Shown here: positions 27,069 through 37,101 of the stretch, piece by piece
How positions within the stretch are numbered: position 1 is the stretch's first letter
Layout of the letters: the number at the start of each line of letters is the position of its first letter
Assembly (NCBI RefSeq): GCF_014191715.1
Contig: NZ_JACHWY010000001.1
Location: 930,001 to 994,000 of the forward strand
DNA: 64,000 nt
Direction: 5' to 3'
Source: Litorivivens lipolytica
Lineage (GTDB): Bacteria; Pseudomonadota; Gammaproteobacteria; Pseudomonadales; Spongiibacteraceae
Notes under the pieces: model-generated
Told to the model about the DNA's origin: nothing
Database searches by the model: none
What the model saw: only the letters and a program-made list of their open reading frames with translations
Made by a program: the position numbers and the translations under genes

Positions 27069-27704
27069 ATGAGTACGCCACGAGAATCCAACGACACACG
27101 CAAGCGTATCCTGCTGGCCGCTCGCCAACAGTTCGCTCGCAATGGTTACGCCGGCACACGGCTGGACGATATAGCCGAAGATGTCGGCATACGTCGCCCT
27201 TCCCTGTTCCATCATTTCAAAGACAAACCCACGCTGTACCAAGCGGTCTGGCAACAGGCCATGGAAGAGCAGGACGAACAGCTTACGCCCTATTTCGAAC
27301 AACCCGGCACACATCCGGTTGAATTGCTGCATTTAGCGACGGATGCCTGGGTGGACTACGCCTTCAGTAACCCGGATTTCGTCTATCTCTCGCTCTTTGC
27401 CGTGGCATCGGGACAGAGCAAGGAAATGCCGCCCAAAACGGCCGTACAAACGCTGGATCGCTGGCAAAAATTGATAGAAAGAGGTATTCGAGAAGGCGCG
27501 TTTAACCCGGTGCCGCTGGTTGACTGCATGTCACTGATTGCAGGCATGACCAGCTTTTATCTGGCCACGCCAAACAACAAGGTGCCACAACTGGTGCAAT
27601 CCTACACCGGCGACCGGGTATTGTTTGCGAATCGTTTGAAGCAACTGCTGTCTACCCTGCTGGTCAAACCGCAGGGTGACAACGTGCTGCCTTTCCGGCG
27701 CTGA
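27069..27704 (+). CDS. TetR/AcrR-family transcriptional regulator
   Basis: I use ATG 27069 (211 aa), preceded by AAGAG; an upstream in-frame ATG at 27018 adds 17 residues. The N-terminal helix-turn-helix occupies residues 10-57 (RKRILLAARQQFARNGYAG, RLDDIAEDVGIRRPSLFHHFKDK), characteristic of TetR. The remaining helical domain would bind a ligand and resembles TetR_C-type dimerisation helices. It is divergent from the SMR exporter, a typical arrangement for local repression, and its 3' end converges on sodB with 7 nt between. Confidence 0.9.
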   Translation: MSTPRESNDTRKRILLAARQQFARNGYAGTRLDDIAEDVGIRRPSLFHHFKDKPTLYQAVWQQAMEEQDEQLTPYFEQPGTHPVELLHLATDAWVDYAFSNPDFVYLSLFAVASGQSKEMPPKTAVQTLDRWQKLIERGIREGAFNPVPLVDCMSLIAGMTSFYLATPNNKVPQLVQSYTGDRVLFANRLKQLLSTLLVKPQGDNVLPFRR

Positions 27705-27711
27705 TCAGTGA

Positions 27712-28302
27712 TCAGCTGGCCTTGCGTAGGTTTTCTGCAACAAAGTCCCAGTTAACCAGCTCCCAGAACGCCGCCAGATACTCCGGACGGGCATTGCGGT
27801 AATCGATGTAGTAAGCGTGTTCCCACACATCCACCGTTAACAGCGGCGTCACGCCCTTGTGGGCAACCGGCGTATCGGCGTCGTCGGTATTCACTACGCC
27901 CAGCTTGCCATCCTCAAATTTCACCAGCCAGGTCCAACCTGAAGCGAAATTGCCTTTTGCCGATTCATCGAAAGTTTCACGAAAGCTTTTGAATTCGCCA
28001 AATTGCTTGTTAATTGCCTCCAGCAATTCTCCGCTCGGCTCTCCACCACCCTCAGGGCTCAGACCCTGCCAGTAGAAATTGTGGTTCCACACCTGCGCCG
28101 CCTGATTAAACAACTTGCCCTCTGAAGACTGGATAATCTCCTCAAGAGATTTATCGGCATCCGCGGTTCCCTCAATCAAACCATTAAGCGTGTCCACATA
28201 TTTCTGGTGGTGTTTACCATGGTGATAATCCAGCGTTTCCCGCGAAATATGCGGTTCAAGAGCGCGTTTTCCGTAAGGCAATTCCATTAGTTCGAAGGCC
28301 AT
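27712..28302 (-). CDS. sodB: Superoxide dismutase, Fe-type
   Basis: The 196-residue cytoplasmic enzyme dismutates superoxide to oxygen and hydrogen peroxide. Metal ligands are visible: the first His in TLDYHHGKHHQKYVDTLN, the second in QVWNHNFYW, then Asp and His in DVWEHAYYIDY. Length and the short LSPEGGGEPSG loop fit the Fe-dependent SodB dimer group. The start at MAFELMELPYG has an AGGAGGA site. The leader (28303-28524, shared with the divergent thioesterase) may carry iron-responsive control, but no Fur box was convincing. Confidence 0.97.
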   Translation of the reverse strand: MAFELMELPYGKRALEPHISRETLDYHHGKHHQKYVDTLNGLIEGTADADKSLEEIIQSSEGKLFNQAAQVWNHNFYWQGLSPEGGGEPSGELLEAINKQFGEFKSFRETFDESAKGNFASGWTWLVKFEDGKLGVVNTDDADTPVAHKGVTPLLTVDVWEHAYYIDYRNARPEYLAAFWELVNWDFVAENLRKAS

Positions 28303-28524
28303 ACAACATTCCTCCTATTCCAAAAATTTTCGTCACTGAAAGTGTTATCGTCAGCGAAACATAGTGGCGCCGCGCAGGCCTATGAAAATATTCACAGAAC
28401 CCAGCCCCATGCCAATTAGTTACGCAGTCAATGCATAATCCGATGGTTTTGTCGCGCGCTCACGTTCTGGCGAGCGACTTGCAGAGCAGGCACAATAGCC
28501 GGCACATTTTCAGGAGTAGCGATT

Positions 28525-28959
28525 ATGAGCGAGATACTGGCCGCCGATTTTGACTTGCCCCCGGGCTACCGCCACTGGGCCGGTGACAAGGCTGAAGACA
28601 ATATCGGCCCCTTTTTCTGCCGCAGCATGGCGCCCAATTCAGACACCGCCCTGCGCCTCACAGAGAAACACTGCAACCTGTTTGGCATCACCCACGGTGG
28701 GGTACTGATGGCTTTTGCGGATTACACCCTCTGCTTAGCCGCATTAGAAAACGAAGAACAGGGCTGCTTAACCGTCACCTGCGACAACCAGTTTATCGGC
28801 TCCGCCAAGGCGGGAGAGCTGTTGACCGGCCGCGGTGAGCTCATTAGACGCACCCGCAAACTGGCCTTCGTCCGCGCCACCCTTCAGGTCGATGACCGAA
28901 TCGTGCTCTCCTCCACCGCCACCCTGAAAATGCTGGATCAGCAAGCGCCGGGCACCTGA
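28525..28959 (+). CDS. PaaI-type hotdog thioesterase
   Basis: The 144-residue protein has a single hotdog fold. The active-site helix begins at FGITHGGVLMAFADYTL (residues 52-68), where the HGG motif and Asp are typical of PaaI/4HBT acyl-CoA thioesterases; LTVTCDNQFIGSAKAGELL matches the following strands. A CAGGAG site lies 9 nt before the ATG. It is divergent from sodB and upstream of the giant lipoprotein. The acyl substrate is not determined. A second hotdog protein is at 56449-56874. Confidence 0.85.
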   Translation: MSEILAADFDLPPGYRHWAGDKAEDNIGPFFCRSMAPNSDTALRLTEKHCNLFGITHGGVLMAFADYTLCLAALENEEQGCLTVTCDNQFIGSAKAGELLTGRGELIRRTRKLAFVRATLQVDDRIVLSSTATLKMLDQQAPGT

Positions 28960-29021
28960 CCCGGCATTTACCTCTGCTGCGCCTACCCTCCCCATTCTCG
29001 TCCTTCATTAACAGATTGAAA

Positions 29022-29049
29022 TTGCGCCTGCGTGGTGCTTGTGTAGAAT
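29022..29049 (+). promoter_or_regulatory. Possible sigma-70 promoter of the large lipoprotein gene
   Basis: TTGCGC at 29022-29027 and TAGAAT at 29044-29049 are 16 nt apart, and the -10 has an upstream TG extension (TGTGTAGAAT). It lies 110 nt before the lipoprotein start. Both boxes are imperfect, so this is tentative. Confidence 0.4.
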
Positions 29050-29160
29050 GCTAACAGTGTCAACTCCGAACCTTACTGCCGCGTAATTGTTGTTAAATAG
29101 TGGCGATCGGACGCGACTTTGCATACAAACAACCATAACAAAGCAGTTCGAGGTTCTAGC

Positions 29161-32100
29161 ATGAAGCGAGTCTATGGTGGCCTGGGCATACTGGGTCTGG
29201 CGGTCGCGTTGAGCGCGTGTGGTGGCGGCAGTTCCAGCAGTGGCGGCGGCAGCCCCGGTTCTGGCGGCGGCGCCAGCAGCAGCTCCGGCCAATTTGTAGA
29301 CGGTCTCGTCAAAGGCTTGAGTTACCGACGCAACGGCGGCGATGAGGTCTTCCAGACCAGCGCAACCGGCTCCTTCACGTATCTCACCGGAGAGACCCTG
29401 ACCTTCTTCCTCGGCAAGATCGAGCTGGGTGAGGTTGATCCCTCTGCGGCCTTTGTCAGCCCCAAGGATTTTGGTGACACCGCCACCGCTATAGCACAGT
29501 TCCTGCAAACCCTCGACGCCGACAGCAACCCTGAAAACGGTATTCAGCTCAGCGAAGCCGTGCGCGCGGCGGCAGACGCCTTCACGGGTACTGTCGATTT
29601 CAGCACTCTGGAAGGTAGCGACCTCGAAACCTTCGCCACCACAGCCAATGGCGAACCTGCCCGCACACTGGTCAGTGCTGCCGATGCGGAGGCCCACCTG
29701 AATGCCTCTCTGGCGGATATCGAAGATGGCCGCGTCGACTACGATGGCGGCGTGGATACTGACAGCGATGGCGTAAATGATGCGGTCGATAAATGCCCCG
29801 CTACCCCCGGCGATGAAAACTTTGCAGGCTGCCCGGACAGCGATGCGCTGGCTGCTGACGATGATGGCGATACCATCGCAAATGGCTCCGACAACTGCCC
29901 TGCAACACCCAACGCAGATCAACTCGATACCGACGGCGATCTTCGCGGCGATGCCTGTGATCGCGATGACGACAATGATGGCTTGCTGGACGAGGATGAA
30001 GCGAACCTGCAAACCAACCCCACCCTGTCCGACACGGACTTTGACGGAGTAGGCGACGGTGACGACAACTGCCCCGTAGATGCAAACGCGGAGCAAACCG
30101 ATACCGACCGCGACGGTCAGGGCAATGTCTGCGACGAAGACGACGACAACGACGGCGCTAACGATGACGAAGATGCCTTCCCCCTCGACCCCAGTGAAGA
30201 CACCGATACCGACGGTGACGGCACAGGCAATAACAAAGACGAAGACGACGACAACGATGGCGTAAACGATGACGAGGACGACTTCCCCTTAGATGATTCG
30301 GAAACTACCGACACTGATGGCGATGGCGTTGGTAACAACGAAGACGACGATGATGACGGCGACGGTGTCAAAGATGAGGATGACGCCTTCCCGGAAGATA
30401 AAGACAATCACTCCGATGCCGACAACGACGGTCTTGGCGATGAAACAGCTGATGCCTGCCACGAGACACCGGCTAACGAGCAGGTTGATGCGCGTGGTTG
30501 TAGCGCGTCCCAATCGAACCACGCATCCTGCGTAGGCGAGTACCACCTCGCTGGCGGCCGCAGCTATCAAGTTACTCTGACCTCAGCGACTAAGCAGACC
30601 ATCAGCTTTCAGGTATTCGAGCCTGCCACATTTGATTGTGACAACGTTAATCAAGGCGCTCACCCGCTAGCACTTCACGGTCACGGTTTTGGTGGCCTGC
30701 GCCTGCAGGAAGCCGATCAACTCACCCAAAAGTTGGTCGATGCAGGCTATGCCGTCATCAGTATCGACCAACGCGGCTTCGGAGATAGCGAAGGCACCGT
30801 GCGCGTGATGGATCCGGATTTTGAAGGCAAAGACTTGGTCCAAATTTTGGATTGGGCAGAAGAACACTTGGACTATTTGGCTTGGCGCAATGATAGCAGC
30901 AAAGAATTTGTCGCCCGCCCCGCCGACAGAACCAGTATCAGCGGCGGCGACAACCTGCTCGCAGGCGCCTATGGCAGCAGCTACGGCGGTGGTTACCAAT
31001 TGCTACTGCATGCCGTCGACCCGAAAGATCGTCTGGACGCGCTCGCGCCCGATATTACCTGGCACGACTTGCGCTATAGCCTGAACCCCGGCGACACCCT
31101 GAAAACAGCCTGGGATCTGTTGCTTGTTGCTGGTGGTGAAGGCGGCAGCTATGTACCTGGGCTCACCAGTGCTAACCCACAAACGGTGAAACCAGGTTCT
31201 GGCCTTGATCCGTATATTCGCGAAACTTTGCTGCGCGGCGCCAGCACCAATGAATTTCCACGGAATGGACTCGAGTGGTTCCGATATCACAGCCCGACTT
31301 ACTGGTGTGACCTACGCGACGAGCCCAGTCGCCCCTACTCGCCTCACGCAGGTACGCTGAACAATAACCTCAATCCCGACACGGCACCCGGAAACAATAC
31401 TCGCGCATCCCAACGCCCTGTCGACGTACTGCTGACACAAGGCTTCCGCGATGCTTTGTTTAACTTTAATGACGCCTGGTGGAACTATCAGTGCCTGAGT
31501 GAGCGCGGCGGTGACGTGCGTCTTCTCACCCACCAAAGTGGCCACAACCTTCAGGACTATGTGGACCGCGTAGACGGTTTTGAGATGCCGCCACAGATCA
31601 CCTTTCAGCGCGGCAGTGGCAACAAAAACTGTGGTCAAATTGATCGAGAGCAGGCCACCATCGACTGGTTTAACGAAAAACTCAAAGGCCTGCCCGCCAG
31701 TGACATGCTCGCCGAAACCAACGATGGATTATGCCTGTCACTGGAAGACGGTGACGCTATCATGCTGCCCGCGGAACATTTGCTGGCCACACGTTCGGGC
31801 CAGACGGATTCAATCGGCACCCATGCCTACCCAGTCTCGGGAGTCTCGGTCAGCAATATCCCTAATGGCGTCATTGCGCAGCAAGCATTCAACGCCGGTC
31901 AGGAGTTCAGCGTTTATCCCATCGCTGAAGTTTCTGCCGAGGAAGGGCTTATCGTCGCCGGTATTCCACTGGCTAATCTTGTGGTCACCACCCCCATCGG
32001 GGCCAGCGATGCGTACTGCGCCGGTTCGGATGAAACGGCACGGACAGGTTGCGACAGCATCACCTATATCGGTCTGGGCGTTCAGCGGAACGGTTCCGAG

Positions 32101-34704
32101 ACGTGGCAGCTGATTGATGATCAGATCATGCCCATACGCGGATTAGGCAATCACCTCTCGATTGAAATGGTAGGTATCGCAGAGCGCCTTGCCAAGGGGG
32201 ATCGTCTAGGTCTGCTCGTCTACGGCTATCACCCCCAATATCTGGCCTCGTTTTCCCGTGATGCCAGTATTGCCGCAGTGAATCTGTCCGGTGACTTGCA
32301 GCTTCCGCTGTATCAAGTGGATCAAGACGGCGCACCAATCCTTGATCAACCCGCCGATACCGCTCTATCTCCGATCACGCCCGACGAGACGGTCTGCAGC
32401 GACTGCAACAATGGCTACGGCACTGGCGTTATCGGGGTTATCGGCGCCTTCGGCAGCGACATGAATCAGGCGCTGACGTTAATGCTCTCTGGCGATTACG
32501 TAAACGCACAGGGTGCTTTTGAAACGGCTTTCGCCAATTTAGGCACAAACCTTCAGGCTCTTGGCGCCAGCGACCCATCTGATATTCCTGCCCTTATCGG
32601 TCTGCATACCTCCCCCGAAGAGGCCGCCGCAGAACTAGTCAGTGCGGAACGCAGCGTCGAGCCGATTATTCTAACTGGCGACAAATTGCCGCAATGGAGT
32701 GTGCCGGCCGCCTTTGGTTATCCCGAGCCCTATCCTTCAGGTGCCGATACAGAGCAGTGCCCTGACCAACTAGGGGGCGGTTGTGAAGCCTATGACCCGC
32801 TCATGGGCAACCTACAAGACGGTGGCAGTACGATCGGCAGTGCGATCCGTAATGCTCACAACGGCACGATGCTCCATCCTGCAGGCTGGACGCCCGGCGC
32901 TGACCCAGCAAAAGGCAAGATTGCGATAAACCAGATCGTTGCCTGGAGCTTTATTGAGGGTGAATGGCGTGAGATTCCTGTGCAGGTCGATGAGCGCATG
33001 CCCTACTTTCTCGCCAATGCCAACTCAAGCTTTTCCTTTTATTCGGGTACTGACGAAGAGCTGACCTATGTTTGGCGTAGTGAAGGTGACCCTGAAGGTT
33101 ACTTCGGGGAAGAAGTCTGGGGGATGACCGAAGGTGAATGCGTTCGCGAGTATGATCCCAATGGTTGGGATACTCTCGCTTACGACCCTCTGAACCCTGA
33201 TAACGTCACCAATCCCCCGGCTACGGATCGCATGCGCGGACTAAGCGCTCCCGTGCCTGACCCCATTTCCGGGCTCGATTACGATGACGAAATCGTCTTT
33301 ATGGCCTCAGACGCGGGCGAGCAAGAGACGGAAACTTCACCTCCCAATACAGAACAGCTACACGAAGTTCGTGTCGTCGACCCGCTGGCCCCAGACAATG
33401 TGAGGTTTGTATATCTCGGACTACGTACCAGCGGAAGCTCATCCGTAGATGGCTATATTTCCTATGTCCACGATCCTTTTGCGGATCAGTGGATAGATCG
33501 ACGCTTCTTTACGGATGACGATCCCGAAAAACTCGGTAGCAGCAATACGGGGTATGGTCCCAATCTTACAGGTACAGTTTGCGATGGCTACAGCGTAGAT
33601 CAAACAAACTACACCACGAGATCTTCCACTGACCGCTTTACCCGCGACGGCGTTACCGTTACCACGGATACCTACCAGTGGTACGCCAGTGGTCGTTGGA
33701 TGGTGCGCAGTCTGAAAGTCCGTGAACCCGGCAATAGCAGTGAGCCCACTGACTGGACTCAACGCCCTGATCTGATCGACCGCTGGAAAGGCCGTGCCTT
33801 TCAGCAAAGCCCGGACTCAACCATCTCGCTGGTCGGCTTTGAAGATGAGCAGGTCAACTGGGAAGCCAATGCCGCTCTGCTGGGTGAGCGCTGTGGCCCG
33901 GTGCGCTGTATTCGTGAGACTTGGGGCGCAGATTCCGGCACCAATGTCACCAAGACTGAAACGTTTTATCGCGACGTCATTACCTACCGCTATCGCGTCA
34001 GGGTTCACCCGATTCCCTCAGATGGCCTCTACACGTCCTGGGACTACAATCGCAGTTCCATGCTGCCTGACCCCGGCGAAGCGGTGGAACCCGGTCGCTA
34101 CTTCACAGCCCTTCGCCCACAGGGTGTACCGATCGACGGTATCAACGATGATTTCGGCCAGATAGATAGTTTACTAGGACAACCGGCATTCTTTGATACG
34201 GCAGACCCCACCTTTAACCTGCCACTGGCCTTTGATAACTGGGAGCAGATTTCAGGTAAGGGCAACAGCGGTTCGCTGGTGTACAGCTTTGAGTTGAAGG
34301 GAGCGACCTCAGCGATGACACCGGTCGTGGTGCCCTACTACCGTGATGACGCCTGTCTGGATGACGGCACTGGTGATGATCCGGTAGCCCGTCCCTGGCC
34401 CGGCGAAGACTCAACAGATCCGCGGGTAAACGTTGGCTATGAACAGGCCAACGGTGGAACTCCTTACGATCAGTTGCGTTGCGATCAGCGGCAGGGGGCA
34501 TTCGGCGCCCACGGTATTCACTACTTCTTTACCGGCGATGTCGATAACGCCTTTGTACTGGGCAAGCCCATCAATGAAATTGACGGCCAGCAATGGCAGT
34601 TTATGGTGCCGACCCAACGCCCCGAAAACAAAGGCACACCCTATGCCAATGTTGTGCGGGCACCGCTACAGACGGTCGTCACACCGCTCGCTGCTCTAGA
34701 GTGA
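29161..34704 (+). CDS. Giant lipoprotein (1847 aa) with TSP3 calcium repeats and alpha/beta-hydrolase domain
   Basis: ATG 29161 has a GAGG site and gives a signal peptide ending ALSAC (lipidated Cys20), followed by a Gly/Ser linker. Residues 40-200 are an uncharacterised domain. Residues 200-430 are tandem acidic TSP3-like repeats (DTDSDGVNDAVDKCP and many DDDNDG loops), expected to bind calcium. Residues 460-860 are an alpha/beta hydrolase of CocE/S15 type: ISIDQRGFGDSEG, nucleophile elbow GSSYG with Ser607, a candidate Asp near 764 (GFRDALFN) and His near 795 (HQSGHN). Residues 1100-1847 are a large unknown region rich in Trp and Tyr (KGKIAINQIVAWSF, VQVDERMPYFL). It is probably on the cell surface or periplasmic. 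The substrate is unknown. Confidence 0.85.
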   Translation: MKRVYGGLGILGLAVALSACGGGSSSSGGGSPGSGGGASSSSGQFVDGLVKGLSYRRNGGDEVFQTSATGSFTYLTGETLTFFLGKIELGEVDPSAAFVSPKDFGDTATAIAQFLQTLDADSNPENGIQLSEAVRAAADAFTGTVDFSTLEGSDLETFATTANGEPARTLVSAADAEAHLNASLADIEDGRVDYDGGVDTDSDGVNDAVDKCPATPGDENFAGCPDSDALAADDDGDTIANGSDNCPATPNADQLDTDGDLRGDACDRDDDNDGLLDEDEANLQTNPTLSDTDFDGVGDGDDNCPVDANAEQTDTDRDGQGNVCDEDDDNDGANDDEDAFPLDPSEDTDTDGDGTGNNKDEDDDNDGVNDDEDDFPLDDSETTDTDGDGVGNNEDDDDDGDGVKDEDDAFPEDKDNHSDADNDGLGDETADACHETPANEQVDARGCSASQSNHASCVGEYHLAGGRSYQVTLTSATKQTISFQVFEPATFDCDNVNQGAHPLALHGHGFGGLRLQEADQLTQKLVDAGYAVISIDQRGFGDSEGTVRVMDPDFEGKDLVQILDWAEEHLDYLAWRNDSSKEFVARPADRTSISGGDNLLAGAYGSSYGGGYQLLLHAVDPKDRLDALAPDITWHDLRYSLNPGDTLKTAWDLLLVAGGEGGSYVPGLTSANPQTVKPGSGLDPYIRETLLRGASTNEFPRNGLEWFRYHSPTYWCDLRDEPSRPYSPHAGTLNNNLNPDTAPGNNTRASQRPVDVLLTQGFRDALFNFNDAWWNYQCLSERGGDVRLLTHQSGHNLQDYVDRVDGFEMPPQITFQRGSGNKNCGQIDREQATIDWFNEKLKGLPASDMLAETNDGLCLSLEDGDAIMLPAEHLLATRSGQTDSIGTHAYPVSGVSVSNIPNGVIAQQAFNAGQEFSVYPIAEVSAEEGLIVAGIPLANLVVTTPIGASDAYCAGSDETARTGCDSITYIGLGVQRNGSETWQLIDDQIMPIRGLGNHLSIEMVGIAERLAKGDRLGLLVYGYHPQYLASFSRDASIAAVNLSGDLQLPLYQVDQDGAPILDQPADTALSPITPDETVCSDCNNGYGTGVIGVIGAFGSDMNQALTLMLSGDYVNAQGAFETAFANLGTNLQALGASDPSDIPALIGLHTSPEEAAAELVSAERSVEPIILTGDKLPQWSVPAAFGYPEPYPSGADTEQCPDQLGGGCEAYDPLMGNLQDGGSTIGSAIRNAHNGTMLHPAGWTPGADPAKGKIAINQIVAWSFIEGEWREIPVQVDERMPYFLANANSSFSFYSGTDEELTYVWRSEGDPEGYFGEEVWGMTEGECVREYDPNGWDTLAYDPLNPDNVTNPPATDRMRGLSAPVPDPISGLDYDDEIVFMASDAGEQETETSPPNTEQLHEVRVVDPLAPDNVRFVYLGLRTSGSSSVDGYISYVHDPFADQWIDRRFFTDDDPEKLGSSNTGYGPNLTGTVCDGYSVDQTNYTTRSSTDRFTRDGVTVTTDTYQWYASGRWMVRSLKVREPGNSSEPTDWTQRPDLIDRWKGRAFQQSPDSTISLVGFEDEQVNWEANAALLGERCGPVRCIRETWGADSGTNVTKTETFYRDVITYRYRVRVHPIPSDGLYTSWDYNRSSMLPDPGEAVEPGRYFTALRPQGVPIDGINDDFGQIDSLLGQPAFFDTADPTFNLPLAFDNWEQISGKGNSGSLVYSFELKGATSAMTPVVVPYYRDDACLDDGTGDDPVARPWPGEDSTDPRVNVGYEQANGGTPYDQLRCDQRQGAFGAHGIHYFFTGDVDNAFVLGKPINEIDGQQWQFMVPTQRPENKGTPYANVVRAPLQTVVTPLAALE

Positions 34705-37101
34705 TAGGGTGTAACACCCTATCGCCCCCATATCGATAACACCCTGCGAGTTGGCGTCAATATCTACCGCCACCTCGCAGTGAACCTCGCCCTCGATCTC
34801 GACCCGAATACGCGGCGAGTCACTGGCTAAATCAACGGCAAAATATCCGCCATTTTCAATTCGGTCTCGGCCACGGCTGGTCGTTACCGTAACACTCTCG
34901 CCTTCCGGCAAATCGTGTACGCGTATTTGGCCAAATACAGAAACGGTTTGCACACCTATCCATTCCAGTACCGGCACATGGCCCGGATACAATACAACGT
35001 CCTCAACACGCCCTGAATATTCAAGCAAACTGCCGCTCTTCGACAGGACGGCTATGCGGTACTTTTCGTAGGGCTGGAGCGGTACAAACTGAACAGACCC
35101 CGATATCACGGGAATATGCCGCCCCTCGTTGATACTGATAATCGCCTCAGAGCGATGAGTTGCCGGCAAGGAAACCAGCACACCGGAACGAACGCCGCTA
35201 CCGCCGAAGATCTGCACGCCGCGAGAGGTGGCATTTAATGAGGTGTTCAGGCTTCCTGAATAGACTCTCGACGAGACATCACCCTCCACTGCACTAACCG
35301 TCGATGTATGGCTGAATCGACTGTGATCGAGAATCACATCGCCTTCGAGGTAAGCTTCTTCCTCGCGCTGCTCCACCAAGGCAGAATAATCCAGCCGCTT
35401 AATGTCGCCCCTGGGCTCGCTCGAAGCATCCACGCCAATGGCAACGCGCACCCGTTGAGTGCCGTAATTGCGCCAGCTGCTCCGCCCCCAATAAGCATGA
35501 TTTTCTCGAAACAGGCGATACGCAACATCTAGAGTCGCTGAAAAATGTTCCTGCTCGTCATAGTTCAGCGAGCCAGAAATCTGCAAAGCACTATTGCCAA
35601 AGTTGGGCGAGTAGCCTGCGCTCAGTGAGCTCACCATGCCGCTATTGGAATCCGTCTCCAGATAGCGGGTGTTGGCTCGGAGCGACCATGGCGCTCGATA
35701 GAACCCGTAGCGTAGCCCGACTTCTTCACTATCCGTGGTAAAGCGGCGCAATTGCGTTAACTCGTTAACGCTCCCTGGTTGCCCTCGGCTCCAATCCAGA
35801 CCGAACGATCCGGCATCGCTGTACCATGACGCAGACAGGGTTGATGCTCGGTAACCATCGTTCGCCTGCTGCACGCTCGCCACGCCCGTGAAATTGCGCC
35901 AAACCCAGCGATAGGATGTCTGCAGTGCCTGCCACGGGTGGGTGGCCAGCAGGGTGAAATCAATATAAGTCGGGTCATTCAAGCGGTGCCCGTAACCGAG
36001 GCGCGCAAACTCGCCATCGCTAACCCGGTGCAGCCGGGTCGGGTCGGCCAGTACACCAACATCAGCGCTGAAATGGTTTTCACCGACCGGAGGCAGCGTG
36101 GTGGATTTGGTAAAAAAACGTCGATCCTGCTGCACGACCACGCCATCCACAACAACCCGTATTTCAATGTCGTATGCGCCTATCGGCAAGCCCGATACAT
36201 CCAGGCGATGATTCCCGGCAGAATAGTTGCGCGTCGACAGCAAGCGGCCATCGCGATAAATGTCCACCCGCCCGCGTTGTGGCAGAAAATACTCAAACTG
36301 GGTTGCCCCGTTTTGATCTAAATCCAGTCGCAAATCCGTGGTTGTATGAATCCCGCCGCCATATACCATGGCTCCGGGCGTTAGGCGGTTACCGGGCAAT
36401 TCGTAGCGACCCAACACAAAGCGGTCGCGCCGGGCGTCGGCGGAAAAATACATCTCACGCGCGTAATATTCGTCGTCGGTTATGCCCAACTGAGCCGTAA
36501 AGCGTTGATCGCCGCGACTCAGGACCTGATCCAGAGCAAGGTTATAAGACGTGTTTGAGCCCGCGACATCACTATCGCTATGTAAGTACAGCGAACGAAA
36601 ATCGGCGAGGTATGACAGCCCTCCGGTGTAGGGCGGCAGATAATGATCTGTCTCTGTCTGATACATCGGCAACAAACGGGGCGCAAGGTAAATGACGGCG
36701 GCAAACAGATTCGGATCGTAGGTAACAATCAGGGGGCTTTCGGTGCCCTCAAAACAGCTTGCGATGGTCGTCGCATGACAATCAGACGGATCCCTGAAGG
36801 GTATGGGAGCGGCCAATAAATCGCTCAGTACAGCCGGATCCGTGGTGGCCGGTAATGTCGAAACAAGCTCTTCGGAGCTCGCAAAGTGAATCGTGCGATG
36901 ATCAAAGTCAGCCAATATGGCATCGAGCAATCGCCCATCGTAATAAACATCGACAAATGCCGTTTCCATTGCCTTGACTGGCAACGGATGCACGAAGAAG
37001 ATCAAAAAAAGTAAAGAGAGCCGTCTACTCGACGGAAATAAGAATTTCCAGAACGTCGCTATACGAACCTGCTTTGGCGGCTGACAGGTCGGCTTCGGCA
37101 A
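34696..37101 (-). CDS. Outer-membrane usher, alternative (CFA/I/TcfC-like) chaperone-usher type
   Basis: The usher threads pilin-chaperone complexes through the outer membrane. The mature part starts METAFVDVYYDGRLLDAILADF; the preceding residues (RRLSLLFLIFFVHPLPVKA) are a signal peptide. No ATG, GTG or TTG sits just before that leader: the nearest is a TTG at 37101, giving 801 residues and a 77-nt overlap with the pilin gene. Barrel features include FVLGRYELPGNRLTPGAMVYGGG, the middle-domain strand RGRVDIYRDGRLL, and LPIGAYDIEIRVV. The C-terminal half has beta strands and Ig-like plug segments. The 3' end overlaps the giant lipoprotein by 9 nt. The start is uncertain. Confidence 0.75.
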   Translation of the reverse strand: MPKPTCQPPKQVRIATFWKFLFPSSRRLSLLFLIFFVHPLPVKAMETAFVDVYYDGRLLDAILADFDHRTIHFASSEELVSTLPATTDPAVLSDLLAAPIPFRDPSDCHATTIASCFEGTESPLIVTYDPNLFAAVIYLAPRLLPMYQTETDHYLPPYTGGLSYLADFRSLYLHSDSDVAGSNTSYNLALDQVLSRGDQRFTAQLGITDDEYYAREMYFSADARRDRFVLGRYELPGNRLTPGAMVYGGGIHTTTDLRLDLDQNGATQFEYFLPQRGRVDIYRDGRLLSTRNYSAGNHRLDVSGLPIGAYDIEIRVVVDGVVVQQDRRFFTKSTTLPPVGENHFSADVGVLADPTRLHRVSDGEFARLGYGHRLNDPTYIDFTLLATHPWQALQTSYRWVWRNFTGVASVQQANDGYRASTLSASWYSDAGSFGLDWSRGQPGSVNELTQLRRFTTDSEEVGLRYGFYRAPWSLRANTRYLETDSNSGMVSSLSAGYSPNFGNSALQISGSLNYDEQEHFSATLDVAYRLFRENHAYWGRSSWRNYGTQRVRVAIGVDASSEPRGDIKRLDYSALVEQREEEAYLEGDVILDHSRFSHTSTVSAVEGDVSSRVYSGSLNTSLNATSRGVQIFGGSGVRSGVLVSLPATHRSEAIISINEGRHIPVISGSVQFVPLQPYEKYRIAVLSKSGSLLEYSGRVEDVVLYPGHVPVLEWIGVQTVSVFGQIRVHDLPEGESVTVTTSRGRDRIENGGYFAVDLASDSPRIRVEIEGEVHCEVAVDIDANSQGVIDMGAIGCYTLSL

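Noticed and set aside
29008-30096. Minus-strand frame of 362 codons opposite the large lipoprotein gene
   Set aside because: It mirrors the acidic GAT/GAC repeat region and has low-complexity Ile/Val/Ala composition; the plus strand has lipobox and domain motifs.
30117-30407. Possible tandem DNA repeat array or CRISPR in the acidic repeat region
   Set aside because: The similarity is codon-level protein repetition (DDDNDG loops) without fixed repeat-spacer units.
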